Origin: Echinostoma caproni
Taxonomy: Eukaryota > Platyhelminthes > Trematoda > Plagiorchiida > Echinostomatidae
Length of the DNA: 64,000 nt
NCBI GenBank assembly: GCA_900618425.1
Contig: UZAN01040837.1
Span: 1-64,000 of the forward strand
Direction: 5' to 3'
Position 1 is the stretch's first letter; each line of letters starts with the position of its first letter. Below the pieces are notes generated by a model. That model was not told the origin of the DNA. It was given only the letters and a program-made list of their open reading frames with translations, and did no database searches. Both the position numbers and the translations under genes were made by a program. This document shows, piece by piece, positions 12,345 through 22,985 of this stretch.

Positions 12345-15300
12345 CTGAATAGTGGAAAAATTATAGATTAGTCTACGGTTCAGTAGTCGTATATTAATAC
12401 ATTTTTGCACAATGAAAAAGATTATTTCGGCTGTTGAAGAACTGTCTGAAAATCTCCAGGTCAGAATTGAGTCGGAATGATTTTGTATATTTATTGATTA
12501 GGATATTCTCAAATGCGCTGTGAACAGAACCGTTATGGTTGATCATGAAAAAATCAACCGTCAAATTTTATATGCTAATGAGATTATACATACCAACGAG
12601 ATGACGAATAAATTGTAAGAAATTATTCAAACCGAATTTTCTTGATAGCTTTTAGTGAGAAAAATGACAAGTTCTATTGAAATATTAGATGAAAACAATT
12701 AATTGAAAACTCCATTTAGTTTCGACTACTCGTGGCGAGCTAAACTGTCTCAGTCTAGTGACATACTGGATCATAGTCCAGAGAATTGACCGACTAAGTT
12801 TGACTATAATCATTATTATAAAATTTGAGCGAAGCGTGTCAACCAATCAAATTTTAATCGGTAGAGTGGCCAATCAGTGCATAGACCGCCGATCATCTAT
12901 CCTTGACTTAACATCTGTAAGCGATAGAAAATGCATTGGTCGGAAAACGACTGACATTTGAAAGTGATTTGTTCAATCGAAATTCCGCTTAATGGTTTGA
13001 GATGTTCAAGGGAGTCTGAAAAGGTTGTGCTCAGTATCCGTCAAGGCTCGGCTACTATTTTCCAATTATTTATTCGTTCTTTGCGATTATGAGTGATTTG
13101 GAGTAATGCGGCTGCTTCGTCGCAGCCTTTTGTACCGATTAGGTATATTTGCGTTGATTTGTATTCGTCAAAACCCTTGAGCTTGCTTTTGCACCTGATT
13201 GGTTTTGAGCAATCACGAACCTACTGAGGCAGACATCAGATTCGTTATTCCTCATAACCGTTGCGTTGAGTCAGTGAGTGCGGAGGATGACGTGGTGATA
13301 AGTTACAGGACATTTCACGTGGCAAACAACATTGAAAAGACTGGGGAGCACAGTAAACAGTTATTTCACCTGTCTAATTTGAAAAAATACTCAGTACCCA
13401 TAGACCGCGATCTTGTGGTTACTGGTTACTGGAATCGAGGCAATTTGGTTTGGGAGTCTCAGGTAATACCACCAGACTACGGGGGCCGGCTCGAACAATT
13501 CGGTTCACGAGCACATCACTGGAGATCGCGTTTGTTCATCCATGCTTCATATAGTTAATTCAACCGAGCTTGGAACCTTAAAAATTCTTGGCGATATAAA
13601 AACAACCGTATAATGGTACTTCTCCAGGCTTTAGCTATGCCTATAACATGGTGATAATACACAACTGGATTTTTCATTTCCCGAAAAAAACGTTTTATCC
13701 CCATCAACGAGACAAACATATTAAAAAACACGCTTGTCAGCATTAAGAACAAAGCACTACATTGCTTCTCTCTTCTTCTTAAATTGACAAGACTATGAGT
13801 TTTAGTTCCGTGGAAAAGGTAGAGAAACACCAAAGTGAAGTTGGTCAATTCGACATAGCCTCATGTTTCTCATCGTTTGCCTTATTTTGGAAAAATGTAA
13901 AGATTGGTTTACGGATTTTAATATTTCGTATGCATATATAGAAAATTCAAAGAGAACGAACCATAGAACGAGTAGTAACTTCGTATATCTCCTTTACAGA
14001 GTGCTGGGATACAGCTCATACGGACCGGCACAACCGTCTATTTAACCTATCGTAGCATTATGAGTAGTATGGTGGGACATTGTATATATGCAGAGGAGAA
14101 ATAAAGTTAAAGTTGAAGGAGAAATAAAGTTATAATCAAGGATGCATACATACATACATACATGCGTATGCGCATGTGCATACATACGTATGCTCAGTAC
14201 CTGGCCGTTGGTTCCTTTACATTGCACCCTGGATAGGGTATAGTTTGTTGCACTGATTAAACAGGTTTCCATTGGCTACCACTCTCGTAACGTATGAGAA
14301 AAACCACATACTTTTTCAAGAAACGCTCCTCGTCATATCTCAAGCGAGGTTTATCATAGAACGTTTTAGACTTTAATGCATATTATTTTCTCACATTTAA
14401 ACGCCCGTGAATTGAGAAGTCAGAAAATCGAATTCTTTTAGTTACAAATTGACAATATAATTAGAAAAATTTCCCTCTGTTGAGAGGTATACTTGAATTG
14501 AATTAGAAAAGATGGATAAGTTAGATATCCCGAAAGCAGTTTTTAGCGGTCAGGTCGCGGAACCCACTGGAGGAAAATGATGAGTGCGATTTAATTGCCC
14601 AGTTGATAAACTGCGTATCTAAACGACAGGCTCAAAGGCTCAAGAACAAAGATGACATAAAGACTATTTGAAAAAATCAAATAACATCTCTGTCATGCAT
14701 ATACATTTTTTCATTGATAAATTCGCATGTGTTTTCGAACAGTTTTTGGTTCCCCTGCAACTAATGCGTCACCAGTCGTCAACGAAATCGTACATTTCTA
14801 AGGCAAATGTGAGTAGAGAGTATGACAAATATTTTGTCTGGTGTGAGTTAATACCGTATCTATTCTTGCAAAAGGGGCTCGAATTGCTAGGCATTACGAA
14901 GCATTAGGAAGTCACCACATGGCACGAGTATGATCAATAACTGAACACACATACCCATACGAATGCATTTACATATATATTGGTTCATATATAATATTTA
15001 TTCTACGAGGACCACCACTGCAGATGCAATTGTGATAGATCTAACAAATTTTCAAATTTTACTCTGTTTAGGGAATCGTAGTTAGGTGTTGTTTTACATG
15101 TCATTTGTTTCGAAATTTTCAAAGCGTTTAATTTCGTTCACAAAGAAATTAAAAAAACAAACCTCCTTGATTTTCCGGGGTGCAGTCCCGTACGGGTAAT
15201 ATTGTGGAATGAAAACAAATCACAAATGGGGACACAATGTTCGTCTGGTGGTATTGATCTCAACGTAATGAAACACTGAATATTCAAACTTAAAATCACT

Positions 15301-16143
15301 AACTTGGCGGACTCGATGTGTAAGATGCTGAATAACGCAATAAAGAGCCACGGAAAATTAGCAGATTATTGACCTCCGCGTAGTTCACCCAACGCAAATG
15401 AAGTGACGTGTTCGGTTGTAAACAAATACCATTTGCTGATAATGATATGATCTTACAATTCTTGTCTCATGGTTAACATTTTGAGTAGTAAACGAGCGAT
15501 GTTTCGGAATTAAATCCCCACATTTATTGATTGTATGCGAGGACAAATTCAGTCGCATGTCTGTCGGTATGTCTGCAAGCATGATCGTAACAAGCACTGT
15601 GAGGTTCCAGTGTTCTACATTTGGAACTTAAACTTAATCTCCAGTTTGTTTTAACTAGATCCGTATTTGTGAGTACATGTATGCATACATATACAAATGT
15701 ATATATCTACACATGAATACACGCATGCAAACAGACAGACAGACAGACAGACGAACTGAGTTTTCATTTGGCTCCGCTATTCCACTTCGATGCATGTCCC
15801 TTAATTCACTTTTCGATACAATGATTAAAATCGGTGTACAGCTTCGTAGAGAGCATAACAACAGCGATAAGTATCGCAATCGAATGAAAATATCTGTTCG
15901 TAACTTTTAAGACATTTTTGTTTGATTATCGCATACCAGAGTTAGAAGGACATTCATGAACAAGAGCAAAAGGGTTAACTGACTGAGTGGGTGATCAGAG
16001 AGGGACCCCCCAGGGAAGAGGGTATGCGTCACATACAAACAATCAGAAGTGAGTGAGTGAATGTGTGCCTGCGTGCGCGCGCGCGTTTTCAATCGCCGAG
16101 AAAATTTGCGACAATCATTACAATCACAAGGGGTCTGACTTAC
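12345..16143 (-). other. ERC intron 9 (3.8 kb)
   Basis: No supported gene. It contains a CATA tract (14145-14165), a CAGA tract (15730-15753) and a GC-alternating GCGCGCGCGC stretch near 16074-16084. A 119-codon plus-strand ORF at 13199-13558 has no family I recognise and no splice context. Confidence 0.8.
15730..15753. repeat. (CAGA)n microsatellite
   Basis: About six CAGA units in a row in the intron. Confidence 0.85.
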
Positions 16144-16279
16144 TTTCAGAATTTCCACATCCGAATGTGCATTGTCCTCGCGTTGCCTAGCCTCCTCGAG
16201 CAGTTGGGTTTGTTTCTTTCGTTCAGTCTGTTGTGAACGCTTCAAGTTAGATAGATTATTCTGAGCCTCACGCAATTCC
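16144..16279 (-). CDS. ERC: ERC exon 9 (1 nt + 45 codons)
   Basis: The acceptor is CGTGTACAG and the donor GTAAGT at 16138-16143. After the split Glu codon it encodes ELREAQNNLSNLKRSQQTE, then KKQTQLLEEARQREDNAHSD. ERC has KKVANLKHKEQVEKKKSAQMLEEARRRED at the same place. This block is among the most conserved in the family and anchors the identification. Confidence 0.96.
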
Positions 16280-17418
16280 CTGTACACGATCGGAATGGCG
16301 GGGCGGGAAGGGGGTGAACGAATTAGAGCTAAGTGGTTGAGTGGAGGAAGCACAAAAAATGTGTGGTCGAAGTTGTTTTTTGCACAGTAACTACCAATTC
16401 TTGACTAATCCGTTGGCCCCCCTAAGAGTGATAATGCGAGCAAATTTAGTGATAAGATGTTTGAACATGTGTGCACAAACTCAAGCAATGACATCTGTTT
16501 GTGAGCAATGAGTGTGATAAGTCGAATACGGCTAAAGCGGAACTGGGAAGCCATGCTTTAACGACCTTGGCAAATTGCCATTCCTTTTGAGTGTGAGTTG
16601 TGTTCATGTCTCACTGGACCTTTTGGTTTATGGTGTCTGCATTTTCCTCTATTTCAGATTGTCGGTTCGCCCTCTCCACAGAGAACAACCTGTCTGTCGA
16701 CAGTTCCAGCCCACACCTAGACTCGGCCCACTTGTGAATGTCTGGTGTATTCGTTCACGGGGGACATCCTTCCGCGCACACGAGCCAAGCATCTCACAAT
16801 ACTCCGACTAGCCTAGGGACATGTTCTGCCCTGCTTATTTACTATACCAAAACAAGCTGAGTAGGATAACAATACTTGTCAGACACTACCAACTGCAATA
16901 ATTATAACAAAATAGATCCAACTTTCCTTGACGCGGGGGGCGCCGGTTTATTGCATAGTTTATGTGCATCGACGGACCATTAAACTCATCGAAGTTTCGA
17001 TAAGGGTTCACTTGGCTTCTCAGGGAAGGTTTAGTTTCTTATAAAAACCCATTGGACACAGTACACCTTGAATAAACTTTATTCACGTAAGCCGTATGAA
17101 GTGAATGAGAACTGAAGTCGGGAAACCTGAAGCAACCGTCGTCGGATAGACGTGCTGTAACCACATATTTTCAGTAAAGTCGCCTACTTGCAATAAGCGC
17201 CCAGATTACTGATTCATTATAGTCAAACAACTTAGGGAAGCCATCTATTTATTAGCCCAAAGCCATACCAAAACAACTGTATGATCTGCAGTGCGTCGTT
17301 TCTCCAAGAGAATGACCATTCGTTAGCATTGCCATTGAGTATAAACTGTTTACTCAGAGGGATGAGGGATAAAATGACTAGGTGCAATCACAATCCGGAA
17401 CAAGTATCGATAACTCAC
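16280..17418 (-). other. ERC intron 8 (1.1 kb)
   Basis: Holds the third copy of dispersed repeat R1 at 16575-16700; nothing else is supported. Confidence 0.85.
16575..16700 (+). repeat. Dispersed repeat R1, copy 2
   Basis: Contains TTCATGTCTCACTGGACCTT, TTTGGTTTATGG and CCTCTCCACAGAGAACAACC. These match the copies at 6555-6720 and 59152-59310 in the same order and strand. The middle is diverged and shortened. Confidence 0.6.
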
Positions 17419-17600
17419 TCCTGCAATTCATGCATTTGTTTCTCCTTTTCAAACTTTTCATTATCCAGCGTTCGAAGTAGACGATCAATTTCGGATTGGA
17501 GTTTCGAAGCACTTTCCATATAGTGCGTGACTTGGGTTTCCAATTCGCTGATACGTTGACCGTATTTCAACTCGTATTCCGAAGAGATTTGTTTGTGTTG
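17419..17600 (-). CDS. ERC: ERC exon 8 (60 codons + 2 nt)
   Basis: The acceptor is GCGCATAG at 17601-17602 and the donor GTGAGT at 17413-17418. The 182-nt exon was found from splice signals; the ATG-started ORFs crossing this stretch are in other frames. It starts QHKQISSEYELKYGQRISEL and includes LQSEIDRLLRTLDNEKFEKE, matching AQTEVDRLLEILKEVENEKNDKD of ERC. It leaves GA, completed to Glu by the first G of exon 9. Confidence 0.92.
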
Positions 17601-18762
17601 CTATGCGCGAAAGCGAGCGAATCAGAGAGCGCAAGCGAGAGAACGAACGGAACGAGCGAATCCGGGAAAAGATTTTTGGCAATGCCGAACATAAGCGAGG
17701 GAGTGGCGGGGGGAGGGAAAGGAACCGAAATAATTCATCAGATGGTGCTGAGATTAGGTCATCTAACACCAGATTGTGTGCCATATACAAACGGTGTTGA
17801 GTGTCGATCAGCTAACAAGTGCTACTTACTGAAAAAATCAACAGTGGTTTAGGCAATTGAGTGCATGATAATGCGGTGTTCATTATCGGATAATGGATAA
17901 TTGCCATACACGACATAAACGTATGCCAGTGGTACGAAAAACACACGGAGAGCTCATTGGTCATCTTCATGACATGCTTATTGAACAAATCACATCATGT
18001 GGAGCCTATAATCCTGCCTCCATCTATTTCATCCACCTGCATCAGAATATGGTGATTTGTAGTGGAAACTATGGTAATTTGCATGTATTTCTATGAATTG
18101 GCCAGTTGTAATAGCCGTGGACAACTGTCTTATTCAGCAGGCAGATCACAAAGTTACTATATCCTTGGTTCAGTTTACAATAACTAGTTACTGGAACAAT
18201 GAATATCAAATGGGAAGCATCTTGCGCTCACAAACGCTTGTGCTCTTGTGCTCGCATTCGAAGTAATATAGAAGTTTAAAAAGCACATTTTAAGTGGTTG
18301 GCTGGAAGTTAAAATGTTGACACAAGCAGTACCCGGTTCATCAATAAGTAACATTTGTACAAGAACCATTCGAGTTGGCAATGTTTCCAACCCAGCCCAA
18401 AACATCTCTCGGAATTCAGCACTGGGTTGACTGAAGTCCAACCGAACTTACGACTACGGGTTGTATCGCATGATCCAAGTGAAACAATCCGATCAACTGC
18501 TCAGTTTTTCTGTCTATGCGGTCTCGGGTAGTCAACTAGCAGTTGGTTCGATGAATCAGCTCAGATGATGAGAAGGAACATGGATGAATATGATTGAAAC
18601 AACTGTTCAGTAATCTCTAGGTCTTCCGTTCAGTTCTGCTTACCACTTCCTCGATGAAATTCCTTACACCGTTTAATTATCATTGGCATCAATGATACAC
18701 CACAATACATGATTATTGCCAGTACCGTGTAAACTGAAAAATAAAAATAGAATATAAATATG

Positions 18763-18912
18763 CCATAAAAATGTTTGTGATAATAGACAAAGGGCACTTG
18801 ACAGCTGTTTCGTCCTGTTTGGGACTCGTCAGCAGTGCGTACATTTTGTGTCCCTGTCAAGACTCGAACCGCGAACTTTCGAGTTGAGACTTCAAACCCC
18901 TACCATTTACCG
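18763..18912 (-). mobile_element. Hammerhead-ribozyme SINE (Sm-alpha-like), copy 1
   Basis: On the minus strand it reads tRNA-like head, B box GGTTCGAGTC (18861-18870), link GACAGGGACAC, a hammerhead ribozyme (18794-18838), and a tail with TTATCACAAACATTTTTATGG. The layout (pol III-type promoter followed by a hammerhead) is that of the Schistosoma Sm-alpha SINE-like family. That family is transcribed and self-cleaves; activity here is inferred. Confidence 0.85.
18794..18838 (-). ncRNA. Hammerhead ribozyme, core apparently intact
   Basis: On the minus strand: stem I GCAC (18835-18838) pairs with GUGC (18794-18797). Core CUGACGA is at 18826-18832. Stem II is GUCC (18822-18825) with GGAC (18812-18815), closed by loop CAAACA. 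GAAA is at 18808-18811. A very short stem III (ACA/UGU) leads to the cleavage C at 18800. All invariant residues C3, U4, G5, A6, G8, A9, G12, A13 and A14 are present. The 1.1/2.1 pair is A-G rather than a Watson-Crick pair, which may reduce cleavage. The tiny stem III suggests it could act as a dimer. Confidence 0.85.
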
Positions 18913-18917
18913 TCGAC

Positions 18918-19071
18918 CGTGTAGCTCAGTGTTAAGGGTTTGAAGTCCCAGCCCGAAGGTTTGCGGTTTGAGTCCTGACAGGGACACAAAAAGTAGCACT
19001 GCTGAAGAGTCCTAAACAAGACGGAACAGCTGTCAAGTCCTCTTTGTCATTTATCACATACATTTCCATCG
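18918..19071 (+). mobile_element. Hammerhead-ribozyme SINE (Sm-alpha-like), copy 2
   Basis: On the plus strand: A-box-like GTAGCTCAGTG (18921-18931), B-box-like GGTTTGAGTCC, link GACAGGGACAC, hammerhead segment 18996-19040, and a tail with TTATCACATACATTTCCATCG. The core is CUGAAGA, but the GAAA element reads GGAA (A13 to G) and stem II has an A-C mismatch, so it is predicted inactive. It is head-to-head with copy 1. Confidence 0.85.
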
Positions 19072-20471
19072 TATTTAAATGCATTCAACTATTAGCTAAT
19101 TAACAATGTCCCAGGGATTGAAACCCACACCCAACATCATCGACAGTGCCTCGTGTCTGTGAAAAACCGAATGGGATAATCCAAGAATTCACCGTGTAGA
19201 GGGTAAAAATATTATTTTTTTGGTTTGCCGAACACACAAATGTACAATAAGCTTTCAGGAAGGGAGTCGTGGTCAAAACAGAGCTACTTGGTGAAACATA
19301 CAATTACGGAACGAGGGCGGCAGTAGTGACGGCGGTTTTGAACTCGGGACCGTCCGGGTGGCTATTTCGATGACCTTGACCACCGTTTCTTTTCTGTTAC
19401 CACAGACCAGTGATAAATTTAAATAATCGTTGCTGACAAAAGATGCAGCTGTGAATTTAGGATTGCTCCTGACACGATTAATCGCCACTCTTTCCAAAAG
19501 TACCATTGACACTCTCAGATTCAAAAGAAGTCACGACAAAGAATCTGTTATTCTGATGTACTAGGTGAGTATTTGTTGTGCCCAGGCACTTGATATGAAC
19601 CTGTTCGGTGGCATGGAACGAGTTGTCCCAGACATTTAGCATCTTATTATCCTTCTGATTTACAGAGATTCTCATTCTCGATTTTAGTTCTCACAGGCAA
19701 CTATATACAACACCAGACACTACTGTCTGGGTGGGGGACAAGTAGTCAAATTTTCCAACTACGGGGATTATCTTTGTACGGTGAATGTCCGGCTGGGTAT
19801 TCCCCACGCATAATTGTGATTGTACGCTTTATACTGCCATCATGAGCAGGAGTTAAAGGCAGGGAAATCAGCAGAAGTGAACACACTCGAAGCCTAAATC
19901 AGGACAACAGATTGATTCAAATTTGAACTAACTATTACCATTGAGAGTCTCACCCGTTAGAGTTGATGAACTGGACACACATCCTCTAATGCAAGTGTAA
20001 TACATGAAGCAAACGGATTTATCACTCTCGACTGTGTTACGGGTTTCCTACGACTGCTTCTAGTCCACGTTCATGTTTGTTATGCTCTGGAGGGACTCCC
20101 AAAGCCACTCCTATAGCCATCACGAGAAACACTGAGTTGTCAAGTAATGCAGAGCTAATACTATTGAATATATCTGACGGTCAATGGAAGGCTGTCCATT
20201 TCTCATCAGTATCATATGAAAATTGAACCTTGAAAATATTCTGTAGGTAACATAGCAATCACCAATGAACAGTTCACATTGTGTTGCTTGATAGATTTAA
20301 GTGTTGTGTTTGAATTGTGAAAACTTTAGTCAAATCTGCGAAATAACACAATTTGAACAATTAACCCTTCCTAAGAAGTTCACTCAGTAGATTTTGGGGA
20401 TTGTAAGGAAAACCTGTTGTGGTGTTCAGCTTACATGTTAACTAGTGGATGCGATATGCCTCTGTAAGTTT

Positions 20472-20596
20472 AATCGGTGATTCAAATGTGAAAAATCAGT
20501 GCTGTCGATGTGGCCTCTTAATTCAGCAGGTAAGGCGTGCGCTGTACAAACGTCTAGGGACTTCCTTGTGCTGGTTCGAATCCCCCCGAGGCTACC
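20472..20596 (+). mobile_element. tRNA-like SINE, family A
   Basis: The head TCGGTGATTCAAATGTG leads into GATGTGGCCTCTTAATTCAG (A-box-like) and ends with a B box GGTTCGAATCCCCCCGAGGC. The same head, A box and GAGGCTAC end occur on the minus strand at 32255-32401 and 61355-61470. Confidence 0.7.
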
Positions 20597-20774
20597 GAAC
20601 TTTACGCAATTCAAACGTGCTAAATGGTTGGTGGTGAAGTGGTTGGGAATGAAAAGTGTACGTGGATTACAAAGCAAAATAGTTTTGCTCTGTTTACTTT
20701 GAACGAAGATATTTGCTTGTATCAGCAACGACTGCAGTGTATTGTGTAGGTCACCTGTTAGGATTTCAACTCTG

Positions 20775-20970
20775 AACCACCAGGCGGTGGTGGCCCGGCG
20801 ATAACGTCACCAAATTATCACCCCGAGGATGTGTGTTCGAACCCCACCACCATCGCCTGACTTTCCTCTTTGTGTGTTGAACGGCAGCCCTCTGATTGGC
20901 CGCTACCCCCTTCCTGAAAAATTGTTGTATCTTTGTATATTCAATAAAAGGAAGTAAAGTGAAAAAGAAA
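20775..20970 (+). mobile_element. tRNA-like SINE, family B
   Basis: Head GGCGGTGGTGGCCCGGCG, then CACCAAATTATCACCCCG, B box GTGTTCGAACCCCACC, body with GGCAGCCCTCTGATTGGCCG, and tail TTCAATAAAAGGAAGTAAA. It is closely similar to 60865-61050, which makes the boundaries fairly clear. Confidence 0.8.
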
Positions 20971-21730
20971 AAAGAAAAGGCTCACGGCAGCAAATAAATT
21001 TGTGTTCAGCGCTGATAATTATATGGCTAGCGATGGTAAAATAGTTGTCGAAGTCTATTTGCTGGTCATCACACAAGACTGCTCTATCACCAAACGAATT
21101 GATAAATAGAGATTTACAATGCAATCTCTCAAATGAAACTGTTTGAGGTGCATAGCTGCGGAAACACATGTAAATCTATTTATTGTCTTGCAGTTTCACG
21201 TTATGTTAACGTTTCTTTGTTCGGGATTAGGCGTGTGATGGGTGCATGCTAAGCCAACGCTAGTCGGTTTGAATCTAAAATTCTATGCACCTTCCTTTTG
21301 TCCAATCCGCAACTGAAAGCATCTAGTGAAACTGCTTTCTTTTACACCAAAACGAAAGGGTCACGTGACTATCAGTGTAACAACTTCACTCTTGCCTAAT
21401 CCCCAGATCAGGATATGGTCGGTTTGCTAAACGTAGAAGATCAGATATCAGCATCCATCAATCGAATTGAGCCTGTCAACTTCCAGGAGTAGAAATGTCA
21501 TTTTCGTTTCACTTTTACTAAAAAATCACTGGTGAATGCTGACATAAATAGAAACGGAGTGAAACCACTGATTGTGTTGTCCAAGTTGTTTTTCGGTTTG
21601 ATTACTGCTAGCCCTAATTAATGCGAAGGTTTCTTGAGTTCACCCAATTAATGCTTGTAAACTCAACACTTAGTCCGAATTTTGCTAACATCTTAAACAG
21701 AGATAAGGGAAGATTGTAAGACTTTCTTAC

Positions 21731-21995
21731 CATCTGCTTTTCCATTTGGAGAGTGGCCATTTCGGATGCACGTTGATTTAGTTGAGCTTGTAATTGGCTC
21801 ACTTCAGCTTCGTGCTTGTATCGACCGGTACGCAGTTCCCCTAACTCCTCACGAAGCTCCAGTAGCTGTGTGGCCTTCTCATCTGCCTCACGCTGAAGAG
21901 AATCTAATCGAGCCCGTAACTCAGAAACCAGACGCTTTTGAGCATCAATCTCGTCCAAACCGGGCGATTCACCACGAGCTCGAGCCTCTTTCAAT
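21731..21995 (-). CDS. ERC: ERC exon 7 (1 nt + 88 codons)
   Basis: The acceptor TTCTCTTCTAG precedes ATTGAAAGAGG, and the donor is GTAAGA. The 265-nt exon completes a split Arg codon. It then encodes LKEARARGESPGLDEIDAQK, followed by long heptads (LDSLQREADEKATQLLELRE and LQAQLNQRASEMATLQMEKQ). It aligns with LKEQRDRDEREKQEEIDNYK...LKEKVSLLQGDLSEKEASL of ERC. An ATG at 22030 opens an ORF that reads through the acceptor. I do not treat it as a start, because the splice site restores family order. Confidence 0.93.
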
Positions 21996-22183
21996 CTAGA
22001 AGAGAAATCACCATTTTCTGTTAAGGGCATACGAAACAGTTCGAAATTCGCGGTATCATATCAAATGTAGATATCGTGTCTGGTAATTCAGCGCAAATGT
22101 TTAGGTAGGCAAGAAAAATATATATTTCACAGACCAATGTTTTTTGATGATTTGTGGATAGTTCCTATTTATTTTTTAAATTA

Positions 22184-22985
22184 ATTTTTAAGATTTTGAT
22201 TTGCATTGAACTCACGGTTACTTGTAAGTAGTCCGATGGGACGTTCTAGAGCCTTCTTGTCGCGGTTCAACCATGGATTCCATACTTGATCGGTGCACTC
22301 AGTGCCTGGCCGAACGAACGCTGATAGCAAGCATGAGAACAGTGCTCTTTTGAACTGCCCGAAAACACGTCCGACTAGTCCAACTTGCTTTAGAGCCATG
22401 GATGGTGCTCTAGCACAGTGCGTGGAACATCCTACGTCATCTTGTACCATAACTCTCAAATCCCTTTCGTTAGTTGCATGCGATAGTATTTGGTTCCCCG
22501 GAACACAGAAGAAACGAGTCTTGTGCCACATGGAAATAACTCTGCATTTGGAAACAATGAGCTCGAAGTCATTGGCGATTGTCCATCGGTGGGCTGAATC
22601 GATCGTTTGTTGAAGTGCTATATAATCCTCAGGATGTGTAACAGTTCTCCAGATCTTAGCGTCGTCCGTAAATAACAACATAATATGCCCAAGGAAATTT
22701 GACAGGACATTTATAAATGCAACGAAAGGACGAAGCTCCGGTATGGATCCTCGGGGAACCCCTCGGGCAGCGGTGATAGGCTCAGATAATGAATCACCAA
22801 CGCGAACTGGTTCTTTGTCGAAGAAACTCCTTAATCCAGTGCAGAACCAAACCTCTTGCTCCGTAGTTGTAGAGTTTTTGCAGTAGAATTTGGTGATTTA
22901 CTCGATCAAATACTTTGGAGAAGTCCAAATAAAGTATATCCAATGACTGACCTGTATCGACGGAGTCAGTCCACTCACTATTACC
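22184..22985 (-). mobile_element. CR1/jockey-like LINE reverse-transcriptase fragment
   Basis: On the minus strand it runs from SVDTGQSLDILYLDFSKVFD (motif A, catalytic Asp in LDFSKVFD) through WIKEFLRQRTSS. A frameshift near 22815 follows, then VGDSLSEPITAARGVPRGS (motif B, GVPQGS-like) and LLFTDDAKIWR (motif C, normally FADD). The remaining ~140 residues are the thumb-side part, with LERPIG near the end. It is 5' truncated and lacks the endonuclease, so it is dead. Confidence 0.85.

Larger units (their letters stand above)
17601..21730 (-). other. ERC intron 7 (4.1 kb), SINE-rich
   Basis: Carries an inverted pair of hammerhead SINEs (18763-19071), a tRNA-like SINE of family A (20472-20596) and a family B SINE (20775-20970). 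The start of the intron (17602-17680) is a purine-rich GAGCGA-type stretch. Plus-strand ORFs here run antisense or are chance frames. Confidence 0.85.

Noticed and set aside
13199..13558. 119-codon plus-strand ORF, considered as a retrotransposon integrase tail
   Set aside because: No integrase or chromodomain motif could be pointed to.
17496..17852. 118-codon plus-strand ORF
   Set aside because: Antisense to ERC exon 8 and its acceptor; purine-rich low complexity explains the open frame.
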